Positions 41,376 through 51,640 of a DNA stretch of 64,000 nucleotides are shown here, piece by piece (positions within the stretch are counted from its first letter, which is position 1; every line of letters starts with the position of its first letter). A program made the position numbers and the translations under genes. A model generated the notes under the pieces. The model was given only the letters and a program-made list of their open reading frames with translations, was not told where the DNA came from and did no database searches. The stretch covers positions 1 to 64,000 of the forward strand of contig NZ_CAMFHX010000010.1 in assembly GCF_945952365.1 (NCBI RefSeq), read 5' to 3'. This DNA is from an uncultured Cetobacterium sp. (GTDB lineage: Bacteria > Fusobacteriota > Fusobacteriia > Fusobacteriales > Fusobacteriaceae).

Positions 41376-43664
41376 ATGAAAAAAATTATAGATGGAAATA
41401 AAACTAAAATTGTATTTTTCAATGAAGGAATAAAAGATGGAACTGAGATTGCTAATAGAAGCAATCTTCTTTTAGAGGAATTAAGTAAAAGAAATCTTGG
41501 AATATATATATCTCAATCTTACGAAGATTTAGAAGATGTTGTCTGTTATGATAAGGGTATTGATTGCCTTCTATTATCTTGGCCTAATAATAAAGAGGAG
41601 AAAGAAGCTTTAAATATTATTAAAAAACTCCACGAATCTCAAGATGGTGTCCCTGTTTTTCTTTTAACTCATAAAGCCGATGCTCTAGAAACATTAAGTC
41701 GAGAGATTTATGAAAATGTTGAAGAGATTATATGGTTGTTACAAGAAGAAATCACTTTTTTAGGTGAACGAATTCAAAGAGCTATTGAAAGATATAATGA
41801 TGAACTTTTACCACCTTTAACAAAAGCCGTTTTTAGTTACAATAAGGTTGCTGAATACTCATGGGCTGCTCCCGGTCATCAAGGTGGTGTTGGTTTCACT
41901 AAAACTGCATTAGGACAAAGATTTTTCGATTTTTATGACGAAAATCTATTTAGAACTGACACTGGTATTGAAAGAACTTGTATCGGTTCTTTACTAGACC
42001 ATACTGGTGCTTTCTTAGAAGGTGAGAAATTAGCAGCAAAAATATTTGGTTCAGATAGATCATACAATGTTTTAGTAGGTACTTCTGGGTCTAACAGAAC
42101 AATTATGCAAGGAACGCTAACTGAAGATGATATTGCTTTACTTGATAGAAATTGTCATAAATCTATTGAGCAGGGATTAATGTTAACTGGAGCAAAACCT
42201 GTATATATGAAACCAACTAGAAATAGATATGGGATAATTGGTCCTATTCTACCAAGTGAAATGTCTGAAAGTGAAGTTTTAAATAAAATAAAAAATAGCT
42301 GTTTAATTCCAGATTCAATGAAAAATCAAAAACCTTTGTATACAGTAGTCACTAACTGTACGTATGATGGGGTTTGCTATAATGCTAAAAAAGTTGAAGA
42401 TATATTCCAAACTTATATTCAAAATATCCATTTTGATGAAGCTTGGTATGGATATGCTAAATTTAACGAAATTTATAAAAATCACTACGCTATGAGAGGA
42501 GAAGCTAAGGATTATCACGGGAATGCAACAATCTTTGCAACTCATTCTACCCATAAACTTTTAAATGCCTTATCTCAAGCTTCATATATTCACATGAGAA
42601 AAGGAAGTAATCCTATAAGTGAGGAGCGTTTCAATCAAGCTTATATGCTACACTCTACAACATCTCCTTTATATGCTATTGCTGTTTCAAATGAAATTGG
42701 GGCTGCTATGATGGAAGGAAAAACTGGTAAGTATTTAACTGATGAAGTTTTAAAAGAAGCTATTGATTTTAGAAAAATGGTTGCAAAATATTATAAAGAA
42801 TATAAAGAGAAAGGTGAATGGTTCTTCAAACCATGGAATGTTGAAATTGTCAGTGATAATTCAACTGGTAAAACTTATAATTTTGAAGATGCACCAACCG
42901 AATTTTTAATGAAAAATCAAGATTGTTGGAAAATGAAACCAGGAGATGTTTGGCACGGTTTTGATAATCTTCCTGAAGATTGGGCAATGCTAGACCCTAT
43001 TAAAGTTAGTATTCTTTCACCAGGAATGTGTGACGATGGAGAACTTGGTAATGTTGGAGTTCCTGCTGAACTTGTAGCATACTATTTCTCTAAATATGGT
43101 GTTGTCCCTACAAGAACAACTGATTTCCAAGTTATGTTCTTATTCTCAATGGGAATAACTAAAGGAAAATGGGGAACTCTTTTAGATTTATTAATCGCTT
43201 TCAAAAAAGATTATGATAATAATACCCCTTTAGTTAAAATATTCCCCGAATTAGTTAAAGGACGTGAAGAAAGATATGGTAACCTTGGAATGAAAGATTT
43301 AGGAGATGAAATTTTCCATTATTTAAAAGAACATAATTTAGGAAAATATTTAAATGAAGCGTATTCTACTCTGCCTGAGCAAATGATTACTCCTAGACAA
43401 GCTTATAATAAAGTTGTAAAAAATGAAGTTGAATTAGTTCCAGCTACACAATTAAAAAATAGAATCGCTGCAAATGCTGTTATTCCATATCCACCTGGAA
43501 TCCCTATGCTGATGTCTGGTGAAAACTTTGGAGATTCTAATAGTCCACAAATAACATATTTAAAAGCTCTTTCTACTTGGGATAAACAATTCCCTGGTTT
43601 TGAACACGAAACAGAAGGAACAAGTGTTATTAATGGTGAATACCATGTGTTGTGCATAAAATAA
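41376..43664 (+). CDS. adiA: Biodegradative arginine decarboxylase (Orn/Lys/Arg family)
   Basis: 762 residues, the size of inducible decarboxylases: a response-regulator-like wing domain (1-130), then a PLP fold-I core (WAAPGHQGG, GTSGSNRTIM, HFDEAWYGYAKF) with the PLP lysine in ATHSTHKLLNALSQASYIH, and a C-terminal domain. The HSTHKLLNALSQAS wording is closer to AdiA than to CadA or SpeF. It turns arginine into agmatine and CO2 and raises internal pH. It forms an operon with the antiporter; AAAGGAGG precedes the ATG. Lysine specificity cannot be fully excluded. Confidence 0.88.
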   Translation: MKKIIDGNKTKIVFFNEGIKDGTEIANRSNLLLEELSKRNLGIYISQSYEDLEDVVCYDKGIDCLLLSWPNNKEEKEALNIIKKLHESQDGVPVFLLTHKADALETLSREIYENVEEIIWLLQEEITFLGERIQRAIERYNDELLPPLTKAVFSYNKVAEYSWAAPGHQGGVGFTKTALGQRFFDFYDENLFRTDTGIERTCIGSLLDHTGAFLEGEKLAAKIFGSDRSYNVLVGTSGSNRTIMQGTLTEDDIALLDRNCHKSIEQGLMLTGAKPVYMKPTRNRYGIIGPILPSEMSESEVLNKIKNSCLIPDSMKNQKPLYTVVTNCTYDGVCYNAKKVEDIFQTYIQNIHFDEAWYGYAKFNEIYKNHYAMRGEAKDYHGNATIFATHSTHKLLNALSQASYIHMRKGSNPISEERFNQAYMLHSTTSPLYAIAVSNEIGAAMMEGKTGKYLTDEVLKEAIDFRKMVAKYYKEYKEKGEWFFKPWNVEIVSDNSTGKTYNFEDAPTEFLMKNQDCWKMKPGDVWHGFDNLPEDWAMLDPIKVSILSPGMCDDGELGNVGVPAELVAYYFSKYGVVPTRTTDFQVMFLFSMGITKGKWGTLLDLLIAFKKDYDNNTPLVKIFPELVKGREERYGNLGMKDLGDEIFHYLKEHNLGKYLNEAYSTLPEQMITPRQAYNKVVKNEVELVPATQLKNRIAANAVIPYPPGIPMLMSGENFGDSNSPQITYLKALSTWDKQFPGFEHETEGTSVINGEYHVLCIK

Positions 43665-43670
43665 AATTTT

Positions 43671-43704
43671 AAAAGGCGAGAAGTTTCTAACTCTCGCCTT
43701 TTTT
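43671..43704. terminator. Bidirectional terminator
   Basis: AAAAGGCGAGA (43671-43681) and TCTCGCCTTTT (from 43692) with a T-run, between the converging adiA and alkaline phosphatase genes. Confidence 0.85.
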
Positions 43705-43714
43705 CTATAAAAAA

Positions 43715-45364
43715 TTAGATTATATCTTTTAAAGCTGCATTTGGTATAAATACATCTTTTCCATTGAAGACAACAATTCCGTTAAATTTAACTTTTTTTC
43801 CATCTAATTCATAGTAGTTTTTATTTTCATGGAACACAAACTTTTTTCCACCCTTAGATAAAGTAAATACTGGTTGGAATTTATTAGCTGTATCTATTTT
43901 TACATCTATTCCCATCTCTTTTATTCTTTTTCCTGGAACAAATAGCTCGTTTGTTGCTACATCTAAATCTAAGTTCATAGCTTTAGCTATATAAAGTGCT
44001 ATATCAGAGTTATTAACTGTTCCTGTCAATTGATTAGCATAATTAGAAGTATATACATAAAGAGGTACATCCTCTCCAGTATGACCATTTGTTGTCCATC
44101 CTAAATGAGCTCTTTCACTCATAGCTTTTCCTAAGATAGTCTCAATTGCTGAAGTTTTTTCAGCTTTATTTATTCCTTCTAACTCTACATCTGTTAAATC
44201 TAAACCTAACATATCTTTTGCTAAAGATTTTGCTGATGATTTATTAGCTAATATTTTTTCAGCTGTTAATACCTCTGTGAATTTAGCTTTTCTCATATCT
44301 TTTGTAAATACATCCATAGGTAGCTCTGGATAGTTAGATGATGTAGCTAAATTTCCGATAGAGATTCCACCTGTTCCGTGATCTGTTACAGCAACCACTA
44401 AAGTATCACTATTTTTTTTAGCATACTCTAAAGCTACTCCAACTGCTTTATCAAATGCCATAAACTCTGAAGTTATAGCAACTGGATTATTTGCATGTCC
44501 TGCCCAGTCAACTTTTGATCCCTCTACCATTAAGAAGAAGCCATCTTCATCTTTTGAAAGTAACTCAATTGCTTTCTCTGTCATCTCTGCTAAAGATGGA
44601 ACTGTTTTCTTGTCACGATCTAAATCGTAAGGGATATCTTTTTCAGCAAATAATCCCCATACAAAATCTTTATTTAAACTTTTCATTTCATCTAAAGTTT
44701 GTACTATGTTATATCCATTAGCTGTTAAGGCTTCTAACATATCCTCTCCATCAGTACGTTTCTTTGAGTTAGCTTCTGTTGCAGTATCTTTTTTTAGATA
44801 ACTTTTCCCTCCACCAAAAACTACATTTAAGTTTTGGTGAACTTGCTGCTCTCCGATTACAGAGTAGTTATTTCTGTGAATTGAGTGAGTAGTGAAGTCT
44901 GCTGGTGTGGCATGTAGCACTTCAGAAGTTGCTACAATCCCTACTGCTTTACCATTTAATTTAGCTGCTTCTAAAACTGAGGCTGCTGGTGCTAATTCGT
45001 CTCCTGCTTCTGGGACTCTAGCTCCCTTTAAAGTTGCAGCTTTAGGTTTTACACCTATCAGTTTATCCTGTGTCTTCCATCCTGTTGCAAGTGCTGTTCC
45101 TGCTGGAGCAGAATCAGCTATAAAAGTATCCGAGTTATAAGTTTTTACTAAACCAGATGCTAACTCATCTATGTTTAAACTCTCTCCATCATTATATACT
45201 GCTCTTGCTAGTGTTGAAACTGTTGAGCTCGAACCATCTGGAATAAGAAATATTACATTTTTAGCAAATCCTGGTTTTACATCTTTTAAAGCCACCCCAT
45301 GTGCTGTCCCCGCGATTGTTAAAAATGCTGTTAATGCTGCTAATTTAAATTTCATCTTACTCAA
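43715..45364 (-). CDS. Periplasmic alkaline phosphatase
   Basis: 549 residues with a Sec signal peptide ending near GTAHG (residue 23). The PhoA-type core shows NVIFLIPDGSS, the nucleophile segment ADSAPAGTALATG (D84-S85), VEGSKVDWAGHANN and VTDHGTGG (DHETGG is usual). The last 60 residues (NKNYYELDGKKVKF, then FNGKDVFIPNAAL) look like an added copper-amine-oxidase-N-type domain. It releases phosphate from monoesters. GAGGGGG stands 7 bases before a TTG at 45364, which I keep; an ATG at 45355 is the alternative. Confidence 0.9.
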   Translation of the reverse strand: MSKMKFKLAALTAFLTIAGTAHGVALKDVKPGFAKNVIFLIPDGSSSTVSTLARAVYNDGESLNIDELASGLVKTYNSDTFIADSAPAGTALATGWKTQDKLIGVKPKAATLKGARVPEAGDELAPAASVLEAAKLNGKAVGIVATSEVLHATPADFTTHSIHRNNYSVIGEQQVHQNLNVVFGGGKSYLKKDTATEANSKKRTDGEDMLEALTANGYNIVQTLDEMKSLNKDFVWGLFAEKDIPYDLDRDKKTVPSLAEMTEKAIELLSKDEDGFFLMVEGSKVDWAGHANNPVAITSEFMAFDKAVGVALEYAKKNSDTLVVAVTDHGTGGISIGNLATSSNYPELPMDVFTKDMRKAKFTEVLTAEKILANKSSAKSLAKDMLGLDLTDVELEGINKAEKTSAIETILGKAMSERAHLGWTTNGHTGEDVPLYVYTSNYANQLTGTVNNSDIALYIAKAMNLDLDVATNELFVPGKRIKEMGIDVKIDTANKFQPVFTLSKGGKKFVFHENKNYYELDGKKVKFNGIVVFNGKDVFIPNAALKDII

Positions 45365-45452
45365 TTTTATTCCCCCTCTTTTTTTAATTTAATTCATTCT
45401 AACCCATCGTTGTAAAACCATGATTAAATTTATGTAAAATTAGAGTAAAAAC

Positions 45453-45482
45453 AAAAGTGCTAGAAATATTTCTAGCACTTTT
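45453..45482 (-). terminator. Terminator of the alcohol dehydrogenase unit
   Basis: A perfect 30-base palindrome centred at 45467/45468 (arms AAAAGTGCTAGAAAT). On the minus strand it is followed by GTTTTTAC. Confidence 0.8.
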
Positions 45483-45503
45483 CTAATCTATTTTATTTAA
45501 TAG

Positions 45504-46652
45504 CTACATTGCATTTCTATAAATTTCAATTATTTCATCTAGTGTCGCTTGTTTTGGATTTGTTAATCCACACGCATCTTTCAATGCATTTGTTGCTAAA
45601 GTTACAAAGTCGTCCTCTTTAGCTCCAAGCTCTTTTATTCCTGCTGGAATTCCAACATCTTTTGAAAGTTTTTTTATTGCTTCAATTGCTAGATCAGCTG
45701 GATTCTTATCTTTTATTTCATGAGGATTTACTCCCATAAGAGTTGCAACTTTTCTCAATCTATCTTCTGACACTGAAGCGTTATATCTAACAACATGTGG
45801 TAATAATATTGCATTACAAACTCCATGTGGTAAATCATAGAATCCACCAAGTTGATGAGCCATCGCATGAACATATCCTAAAGAAGCACTATTGAATGCC
45901 ATTCCTGCTAAATATTCTGCATAAGCCATGTTGTCTCTAGCTTTTATATCTTTTCCATTTTCAACTGCTAATCTTAAATTTTTTGAGATTAATTCAATAG
46001 CCTTTTCTGCACAAGCATCTGTAACTGGAGTTGCTATTGTAGAAACATAAGCTTCTATAGCATGAGTTAAAGCATCCATCCCTGTTGCTGCTGTTAAACT
46101 CTTTGGCATATCTAACATTAATTCTGGATCATTAACTGCAATAAGTGGCGTTACATGCTTATCCACTATTGCCATTTTTACATGTCTATCCTCATCTGTT
46201 ATTATACAGAATCTTGTCATCTCTGATGCTGTTCCTGCTGTTGTATTTATAGCTATTAATGGTAGTTGTGGATATTTTGACTTGTCCACTCCTTCATAAT
46301 CTTTAATATCTCCACCATTTGAAGCTACTAAAGCTATTCCTTTAGCTGCATCATGAGGTGAACCTCCACCAAATGATATTACAAAGTCACAATGATTATC
46401 TTTTAAAACCTTTAATCCATGATTTACATTTGTTACAGTAGGATTTGGTTTTGTTTCGTCATAAATAACATAACCTATTCCATTTTCATCTAATAAATTT
46501 GTTAAACTTTTAACTAACCCAATTTGAACTAGAACATGATCTGTTACGATTAAAGCTTTTTTTAGTCCTCTAGAATGAATTTCGTTTCCTAAACCTTTTA
46601 CTGATCCTTCTCCCATATATGAGATTGTTGGCATAAAAAATACATATGACAT
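45504..46652 (-). CDS. Iron-containing alcohol dehydrogenase
   Basis: 382 residues, the normal size of the Fe-ADH family. [14 protein letters not shown] binds NAD(P), and [10 protein letters not shown] plus [16 protein letters not shown] carry the iron ligands. It most resembles 1,3-propanediol/butanol-type dehydrogenases, which reduce aldehydes during fermentation. I start at ATG 46652, which has AAGGAGGAATCAAAG before it; the open frame upstream to 46781 has no ribosome binding site or homology. It may be co-transcribed with the PHP gene 116 bases upstream. Confidence 0.93.
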   Translation of the reverse strand: MSYVFFMPTISYMGEGSVKGLGNEIHSRGLKKALIVTDHVLVQIGLVKSLTNLLDENGIGYVIYDETKPNPTVTNVNHGLKVLKDNHCDFVISFGGGSPHDAAKGIALVASNGGDIKDYEGVDKSKYPQLPLIAINTTAGTASEMTRFCIITDEDRHVKMAIVDKHVTPLIAVNDPELMLDMPKSLTAATGMDALTHAIEAYVSTIATPVTDACAEKAIELISKNLRLAVENGKDIKARDNMAYAEYLAGMAFNSASLGYVHAMAHQLGGFYDLPHGVCNAILLPHVVRYNASVSEDRLRKVATLMGVNPHEIKDKNPADLAIEAIKKLSKDVGIPAGIKELGAKEDDFVTLATNALKDACGLTNPKQATLDEIIEIYRNAM

Positions 46653-46768
46653 CTTTGATTCCTCCTTATATTGTAGACCTCTTGTAAGCAGATAATACTC
46701 CATTTTATTTAGGAAATCAATCTTTTTTTGAACAAAATATTTCGAATTTATATTCAATTTAGAATTAT

Positions 46769-48118
46769 CTAATCTCTCCAAACAACATCTTTCACATCAA
46801 ACCATTTCTCTATTGATGGTTCTTTTAAAGAGTTATATATTGGATTAATAACTACCATTGGTTCATGATCTTCTGAAACACCTTCAACTCTCAAGTATTC
46901 TCCAGTGAATACACTCTGATTTACAATCAGTTCTTTTCCTTTTTGAGTAAATACTACTTTACCATTTTTTATAATTTTCCATACTAAATTTTGTGAAGAA
47001 AATACTTTAATTGAAACCTCTCCATTCACTTTATCTCCAGGGTAAATAACACTTCCATTATTTTCCATTCTTAATTTTATCTCTCCAACTCTAGATATAT
47101 ACGTTCTTCCTTTTTTCAAATTTTCTAAAATATTTTCAGTAGAATATTTATCCAATCTTATATAGTTTAATGGATCACCTAAAGTTAATCCATGATTATC
47201 ACTTCCAGCAACAGCAAATATTTTATGTCCATCACACCACAACATATCTAAAGCTTCTAAAGCTTTTTTATCATAATATGCATTTCTATCTTCTGATGTA
47301 GGAGAATTTATAACTTCTATAAAATCTAAATCTTTTAAATCTATATTGTAAAATAATCCTAAACACATCTTTGAACTATTATGAAAAGGATGGTTTAATG
47401 AAACAAATCCCCCTTGCCTTTTAACCTCGCAGAATATCTTTTTCAATGACTCTTCTCTAGTTTCATTTTCTTCTACAAAATTATAGTAATCAATAAGTTG
47501 TCTAAGTCCAAATAGATTAAAGTGTCCTAAATCATCTAATGTCAGTTCTGTTGATGGAATCACAGGTTTATCTAAATCCGGATATTTTGTTAATACACTA
47601 TTATGCTCTGTTGGAAATATAAAATCTATATCCTTATCTAGAATCTCTTTTTTTAACTCTTTTAGTGCCATTCTTCCATCGGATACATTTGTGTGATTAT
47701 GTAACTCTCCTGCATACCACTCTTTTGTATCTGGATAATGCTCTTTTAAACTAATCTTTTTCATATTTTCTTTTTTTATTAAATTTCCATTTTCAACTAT
47801 AACTTCTAATTCAAACTCACTATCAACTAAATATGGCTTTAATAACTTTATCTTCCACTCTCCCGCTGGAATATCGCCTGGAATACAGCAGTTTGAAGTA
47901 CTCTCCCAGTGAGTTGTTAAATAGTATTTCTTTTTAAAAGTTTTAAATGATGTCAAAACTCTTGTTCTTCCCTCACTATCCTCTAAAGATATAATTACAT
48001 CTTTAAATGCTCCTTTAGTCAAATTTAATGATATTCTATTTGTTCCTTCTGGAATTTCAAATCTATATTCTAATTTTTCAACCTTTTTATTATTATCAAA
48101 CATCCCCTTAAATATCAT
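46769..48118 (-). CDS. PHP-domain metal-dependent phosphoesterase (CehA/McbA-like)
   Basis: 449 residues. The centre (about 135-340) is a PHP domain: [30 protein letters not shown] and AGSDNHGL supply the metal-binding His and Asp residues. The CehA/McbA group has this layout with an N-terminal beta domain. It hydrolyses a phospho- or carbamate-like ester; the substrate is unknown. There is no signal peptide despite beta-rich flanks. AGGAGG precedes the ATG. Confidence 0.82.
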   Translation of the reverse strand: MIFKGMFDNNKKVEKLEYRFEIPEGTNRISLNLTKGAFKDVIISLEDSEGRTRVLTSFKTFKKKYYLTTHWESTSNCCIPGDIPAGEWKIKLLKPYLVDSEFELEVIVENGNLIKKENMKKISLKEHYPDTKEWYAGELHNHTNVSDGRMALKELKKEILDKDIDFIFPTEHNSVLTKYPDLDKPVIPSTELTLDDLGHFNLFGLRQLIDYYNFVEENETREESLKKIFCEVKRQGGFVSLNHPFHNSSKMCLGLFYNIDLKDLDFIEVINSPTSEDRNAYYDKKALEALDMLWCDGHKIFAVAGSDNHGLTLGDPLNYIRLDKYSTENILENLKKGRTYISRVGEIKLRMENNGSVIYPGDKVNGEVSIKVFSSQNLVWKIIKNGKVVFTQKGKELIVNQSVFTGEYLRVEGVSEDHEPMVVINPIYNSLKEPSIEKWFDVKDVVWRD

Positions 48119-48371
48119 CTTTTTTCCTCCTAGTGTTATCTTGAATATATTTTAACAAGTTGATGTTAAAACAAAATTAATATTTCGTAAATTTATAGTT
48201 AATTTCATATATCTTTATTCTCTTTGTTATTAAAAAAATTAATATTGAAACCACTCAAGCCTTGAGTCTTTTAAGCTCATAGTATCTTTTAAACAGAACA
48301 AAAATTTCATTTTTTGTGATTTTTATGTTATACTACTAGTAGATGATTTTTTTTACGAGAGGTGATTTTTA

Positions 48372-48875
48372 TTGAAGTTTAGATTTATCGCATTATTTTT
48401 TCTTTTAACAATTTGTGTTTTCTCAAAAGAAGACAACTCTTCAAGCAAAATAAAAACTTACATAGAAAAACATACTAAAACTGAAACTGCAGCTACTAAT
48501 ATATATAATAGTATAATTGAACATTCTAATAAGCACGATGTAGAACCCGAACTAATTGCGGCTATCATCAAGGTTGAAAGTGATTTTAAACAAAGTACAG
48601 TATCTCGTGTCGGAGCTACAGGGCTTATGCAACTGATGCCTAAAACAGCTAAGCTTATGAATGTTAACCCAAACAATATCAATTCAAATATCAAGGGAGG
48701 AACGAAGTATATCGCTTGGTGTTTAGAGCAAAATAAAAATAATCTTACTTTAGCTTTAGCATCTTATAATGCTGGTATTGGAAACGTTAAGAAATACAAC
48801 GGTATTCCCCCATTCAAAGAAACGCAAAATTATGTAAAGAAAGTTATGAAAGAGTATAACTATTTAAAGGCATAA
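48372..48875 (+). CDS. Lytic transglycosylase (SLT domain)
   Basis: 167 residues with a signal peptide (KFRFIALFFLLTICVFS) and a minimal SLT domain: AAIIKVESDF with the catalytic Glu, GATGLMQLMPKTA, and ALASYNAGIGNVKKY. It cleaves peptidoglycan to 1,6-anhydromuropeptides in the periplasm. The start is TTG at 48372, 7 bases after GAGAGGTG; no ATG fits. It stands alone between the PHP gene and opp. Confidence 0.9.
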   Translation: MKFRFIALFFLLTICVFSKEDNSSSKIKTYIEKHTKTETAATNIYNSIIEHSNKHDVEPELIAAIIKVESDFKQSTVSRVGATGLMQLMPKTAKLMNVNPNNINSNIKGGTKYIAWCLEQNKNNLTLALASYNAGIGNVKKYNGIPPFKETQNYVKKVMKEYNYLKA

Positions 48876-48912
48876 AAACTAAAAATATTAAAAGAAAAAA
48901 TATAAACGAAAT

Positions 48913-48950
48913 AAAAAACTGGCCAGAAACTATATCTGACCAGTTTTTTT
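48913..48950. terminator. Bidirectional terminator
   Basis: AAAAACTGG and CCAGTTTTT with inner CAGA/TCTG form a stem with a C-A mismatch. It is shared by the SLT gene and the opp operon. Confidence 0.8.
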
Positions 48951-48967
48951 ATTTCTATATCTGTTTT

Positions 48968-50614
48968 TTAATTCTCCATATATGCTTTTTTGAAGAAATA
49001 TCCACCTAACGGTGATTTAATCCAACCTTTTGCTTTTGGATTAGCTACAACCACACTTGTATAGTAATAAAGTGGGATGACAGGCATATCACTCATCAAA
49101 ATATCTTCTGCTTTATGAAGCAGTGCTGTTCTTTTAGCTGGGTCACTCTCTCTTTGAGCTTCTTTTACATAGTTATCATACTCTGCATTAGAATATCCAG
49201 CAGCATTGTTTCCTCCACCTGTTAACCACATATCTAAGAAGTTCATTGGATCATTATAATCAGCTATCCACCCATGTCTAGCTATCTCATAATTTAAACT
49301 ATTTCTAGTTGTTTGAAATACTGCCCACTCTTCATTTTTTAATTCAATATTAACACCTAAATTTTTCTTCCACATATCTTGAACAGCTTGAGCTACCATA
49401 GCATGTCCATCTCCTGTGTTGAATGTAAATGTCAATTTAGGAATTGACTCTGGTGTTGTGTATCCTGCTTCAGCTAATAATTTTTGAGCTAACTCTACAT
49501 CTCCCTCTGCTGGAAGATAAGAACTATTCGCTGTAAAATCTTTTCCATCTGTTGCTACTATTCCTGCTGGTACGAAACTTTTAGCTGGAAGCTGACCAGC
49601 TTTTGTCACTTGCTCTACAAGTAACTTTTTGTTTATCGATAAAGCTAATGCTTTTCTAACTCTTGAATCACCTAAAAACTTAACAATCTCTGGATTACTA
49701 TTATTTCCAGATACATTTACAACATAGAAATATGTCCCTAAATATGGATATATTTTCCCCTCTCCACTTGATAAAAGAGATGGAATTTCACTTGATGGAG
49801 GTGAGTCTATAATATCTACCTCTCCAGATTTAAAAGCGTTCAAGTATGTTTTATCATCTACAATCATATCAAATCTTAATTCATCCAACTTCACTTCTGA
49901 TTTTCCCCAATAGTTCTCGTTTGGCACTAAAAGTATACTCTCTTTTGGACTCCAAGTTTTAATTTTAAATGGTCCATTTCCAATATATGTTTTAGCATCT
50001 ATTGCCCAAGATGAATTTCCTTTTACAACATCCTCTCTAAGTGGAAAATACGCTGGGAAAGATGTCAATGCTAAAAAATATGGTGTCGAATTTTCTAAAG
50101 TTACTTCAAGAGTTCTATCATCTAAAGCTTTTACTCCTAAATCTACCTCTCCAACTTCTCCGTTATAGAATCTCTCACCGTTCTTTATATAAAATAGTTG
50201 GTACGCATACTCCATTGCTGTATCTGCTGTTAATCCTCTTTTCCAAGAATATACAAAATCATGAGCTGTTACTGGTTTTCCATCAGACCACTTAGCTCCC
50301 TCTCTAATTTTAAATTTATAAACTAGACCATCTGTTGATACTTCTACTGATTCTGCTGCAGCTGGAACTGATTTCCCTCCTTCTCCCTCTGCAAAAAGTC
50401 CTTCAAAAACATTTGAAGCAACTATTGAACCATCAACTGCTGTATTTAGCTGTGGATCTATTGTTCTTGGGTCTGTCCCTAAATTATATGATATTGTATT
50501 TTTTTTAGGTGTAGAACTTGTTGCTACCTTTTCTTCACTTTTACCTCCACATGCTGCTAAAAATAAAACCATTGATGCTAATGCTAAACTTTTTCCATTT
50601 AATCTCCCTAACAT
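48968..50614 (-). CDS. oppA: Oligopeptide-binding lipoprotein OppA
   Basis: 548 residues. A lipoprotein signal ends at LAACGG (Cys22). The SBP_bac_5 body shows YNLGTDPRTIDPQL, YKFKIREGAKWSDGKPVTAHDFVYSWKRG (OppA signature) and ARHGWIADYNDPMNFLDMW, all close to OppA. It captures peptides in the periplasm. It is the last gene of oppBCDFA, 33 bases after oppF, with AGGAGGAG before the ATG. Confidence 0.93.
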   Translation of the reverse strand: MLGRLNGKSLALASMVLFLAACGGKSEEKVATSSTPKKNTISYNLGTDPRTIDPQLNTAVDGSIVASNVFEGLFAEGEGGKSVPAAAESVEVSTDGLVYKFKIREGAKWSDGKPVTAHDFVYSWKRGLTADTAMEYAYQLFYIKNGERFYNGEVGEVDLGVKALDDRTLEVTLENSTPYFLALTSFPAYFPLREDVVKGNSSWAIDAKTYIGNGPFKIKTWSPKESILLVPNENYWGKSEVKLDELRFDMIVDDKTYLNAFKSGEVDIIDSPPSSEIPSLLSSGEGKIYPYLGTYFYVVNVSGNNSNPEIVKFLGDSRVRKALALSINKKLLVEQVTKAGQLPAKSFVPAGIVATDGKDFTANSSYLPAEGDVELAQKLLAEAGYTTPESIPKLTFTFNTGDGHAMVAQAVQDMWKKNLGVNIELKNEEWAVFQTTRNSLNYEIARHGWIADYNDPMNFLDMWLTGGGNNAAGYSNAEYDNYVKEAQRESDPAKRTALLHKAEDILMSDMPVIPLYYYTSVVVANPKAKGWIKSPLGGYFFKKAYMEN

Positions 50615-50647
50615 AAACTCCTCCTTTTAAAATTAGTATATGATGAA

Positions 50648-51628
50648 TTAAACTTTATTATATAGATGACACGCAACCTTATGATTCTCTTTTACTTCTC
50701 TCAACTCTGGCTCTACTATTTGACACTTTTCAAAAGCCTTTGGACAACGACTTTTAAATCTACATCCTCCACTTGGATTAATTGGAGTTGGTATATCTCC
50801 TTCTAAAATTATTCTCTCTTTTTTTAACGATATATCTGGATCAGGTATTGGAATTGCCGAAAGCAGTGCTTCGGTATAGGGATGTAATGGTGTTTCATAA
50901 ACTGTATCACTTTCTGCAAGTTCAACTAACTTCCCTAGATACATTATTCCTACTCTATCTGAAATATGTTTTACCATCGATAAATCGTGAGCTATAAACA
51001 GATACGTCAGTCCTAGCTTTTCCTGTAACTCCTCTAAAGTATTTATAATTTGAGCTTGAATAGATACATCTAACGCTGATATTGGCTCATCACAGACAAT
51101 GAACTCTGGATTACATGCCAATGCTCTTGCTATTCCAACTCTTTGTCTTTGTCCTCCTGAAAACTCATGAGGATATCTGCTCATATGTGTATTATTTAAA
51201 CCAACTAACTCTAAAATTTCTAAAACCTTTTTATCTCTTTCATTCTTATCATAAAGGTTATGAATCTCCATAGGTTCTTTAATAATATCTCCTATAGTTT
51301 GTCTCGGATTCAGTGAAGCATATGGGTCTTGAAATATCATTTGAATTTTTCTTCTAAAACTTTTCATCTCTTGGAAATTTAAATTTGTTAAATTTTTACC
51401 ATCATAAATTATATCTCCAGATGTTGGTTCATAAAGTTTAACAATCGTTCTTCCTAAACTTGTCTTTCCACATCCTGATTCTCCAACTAAACCTAACGTT
51501 TCCCCTTTTCTAATTTCTAAAGATATTCCATCTACAGCTTTTAAAATTTTTCTCTTTTTTTCAAAGATACTATTTTTTATATTAAAATGTTTTCTTAAAT
51601 CTTTTATCTCTAATAAATTTTCAGCCAT
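50648..51628 (-). CDS. oppF: Oligopeptide ABC ATPase OppF
   Basis: 326 residues with Walker A GESGCGKTS, Q-loop FQDPYASLNPR, signature FSGGQRQRVGIARAL and Walker B FIVCDEPISALD. The C-terminal peptide-transporter tail (CRFKSRCPKAFEKC) is present; in this group those Cys can bind an Fe-S cluster. It powers peptide uptake with OppD. Confidence 0.95.
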   Translation of the reverse strand: MAENLLEIKDLRKHFNIKNSIFEKKRKILKAVDGISLEIRKGETLGLVGESGCGKTSLGRTIVKLYEPTSGDIIYDGKNLTNLNFQEMKSFRRKIQMIFQDPYASLNPRQTIGDIIKEPMEIHNLYDKNERDKKVLEILELVGLNNTHMSRYPHEFSGGQRQRVGIARALACNPEFIVCDEPISALDVSIQAQIINTLEELQEKLGLTYLFIAHDLSMVKHISDRVGIMYLGKLVELAESDTVYETPLHPYTEALLSAIPIPDPDISLKKERIILEGDIPTPINPSGGCRFKSRCPKAFEKCQIVEPELREVKENHKVACHLYNKV

Positions 51629-51640
51629 AACTTCCCCCTA

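Noticed and set aside
43403-45392. Several small open frames antisense to adiA and the alkaline phosphatase gene
   Set aside because: They lie entirely opposite conserved genes and have no supporting signals.
46653-46781. 43-residue N-terminal extension of the alcohol dehydrogenase
   Set aside because: The family starts at the internal ATG 46652, which has AAGGAGG before it; the extension has no start signal.
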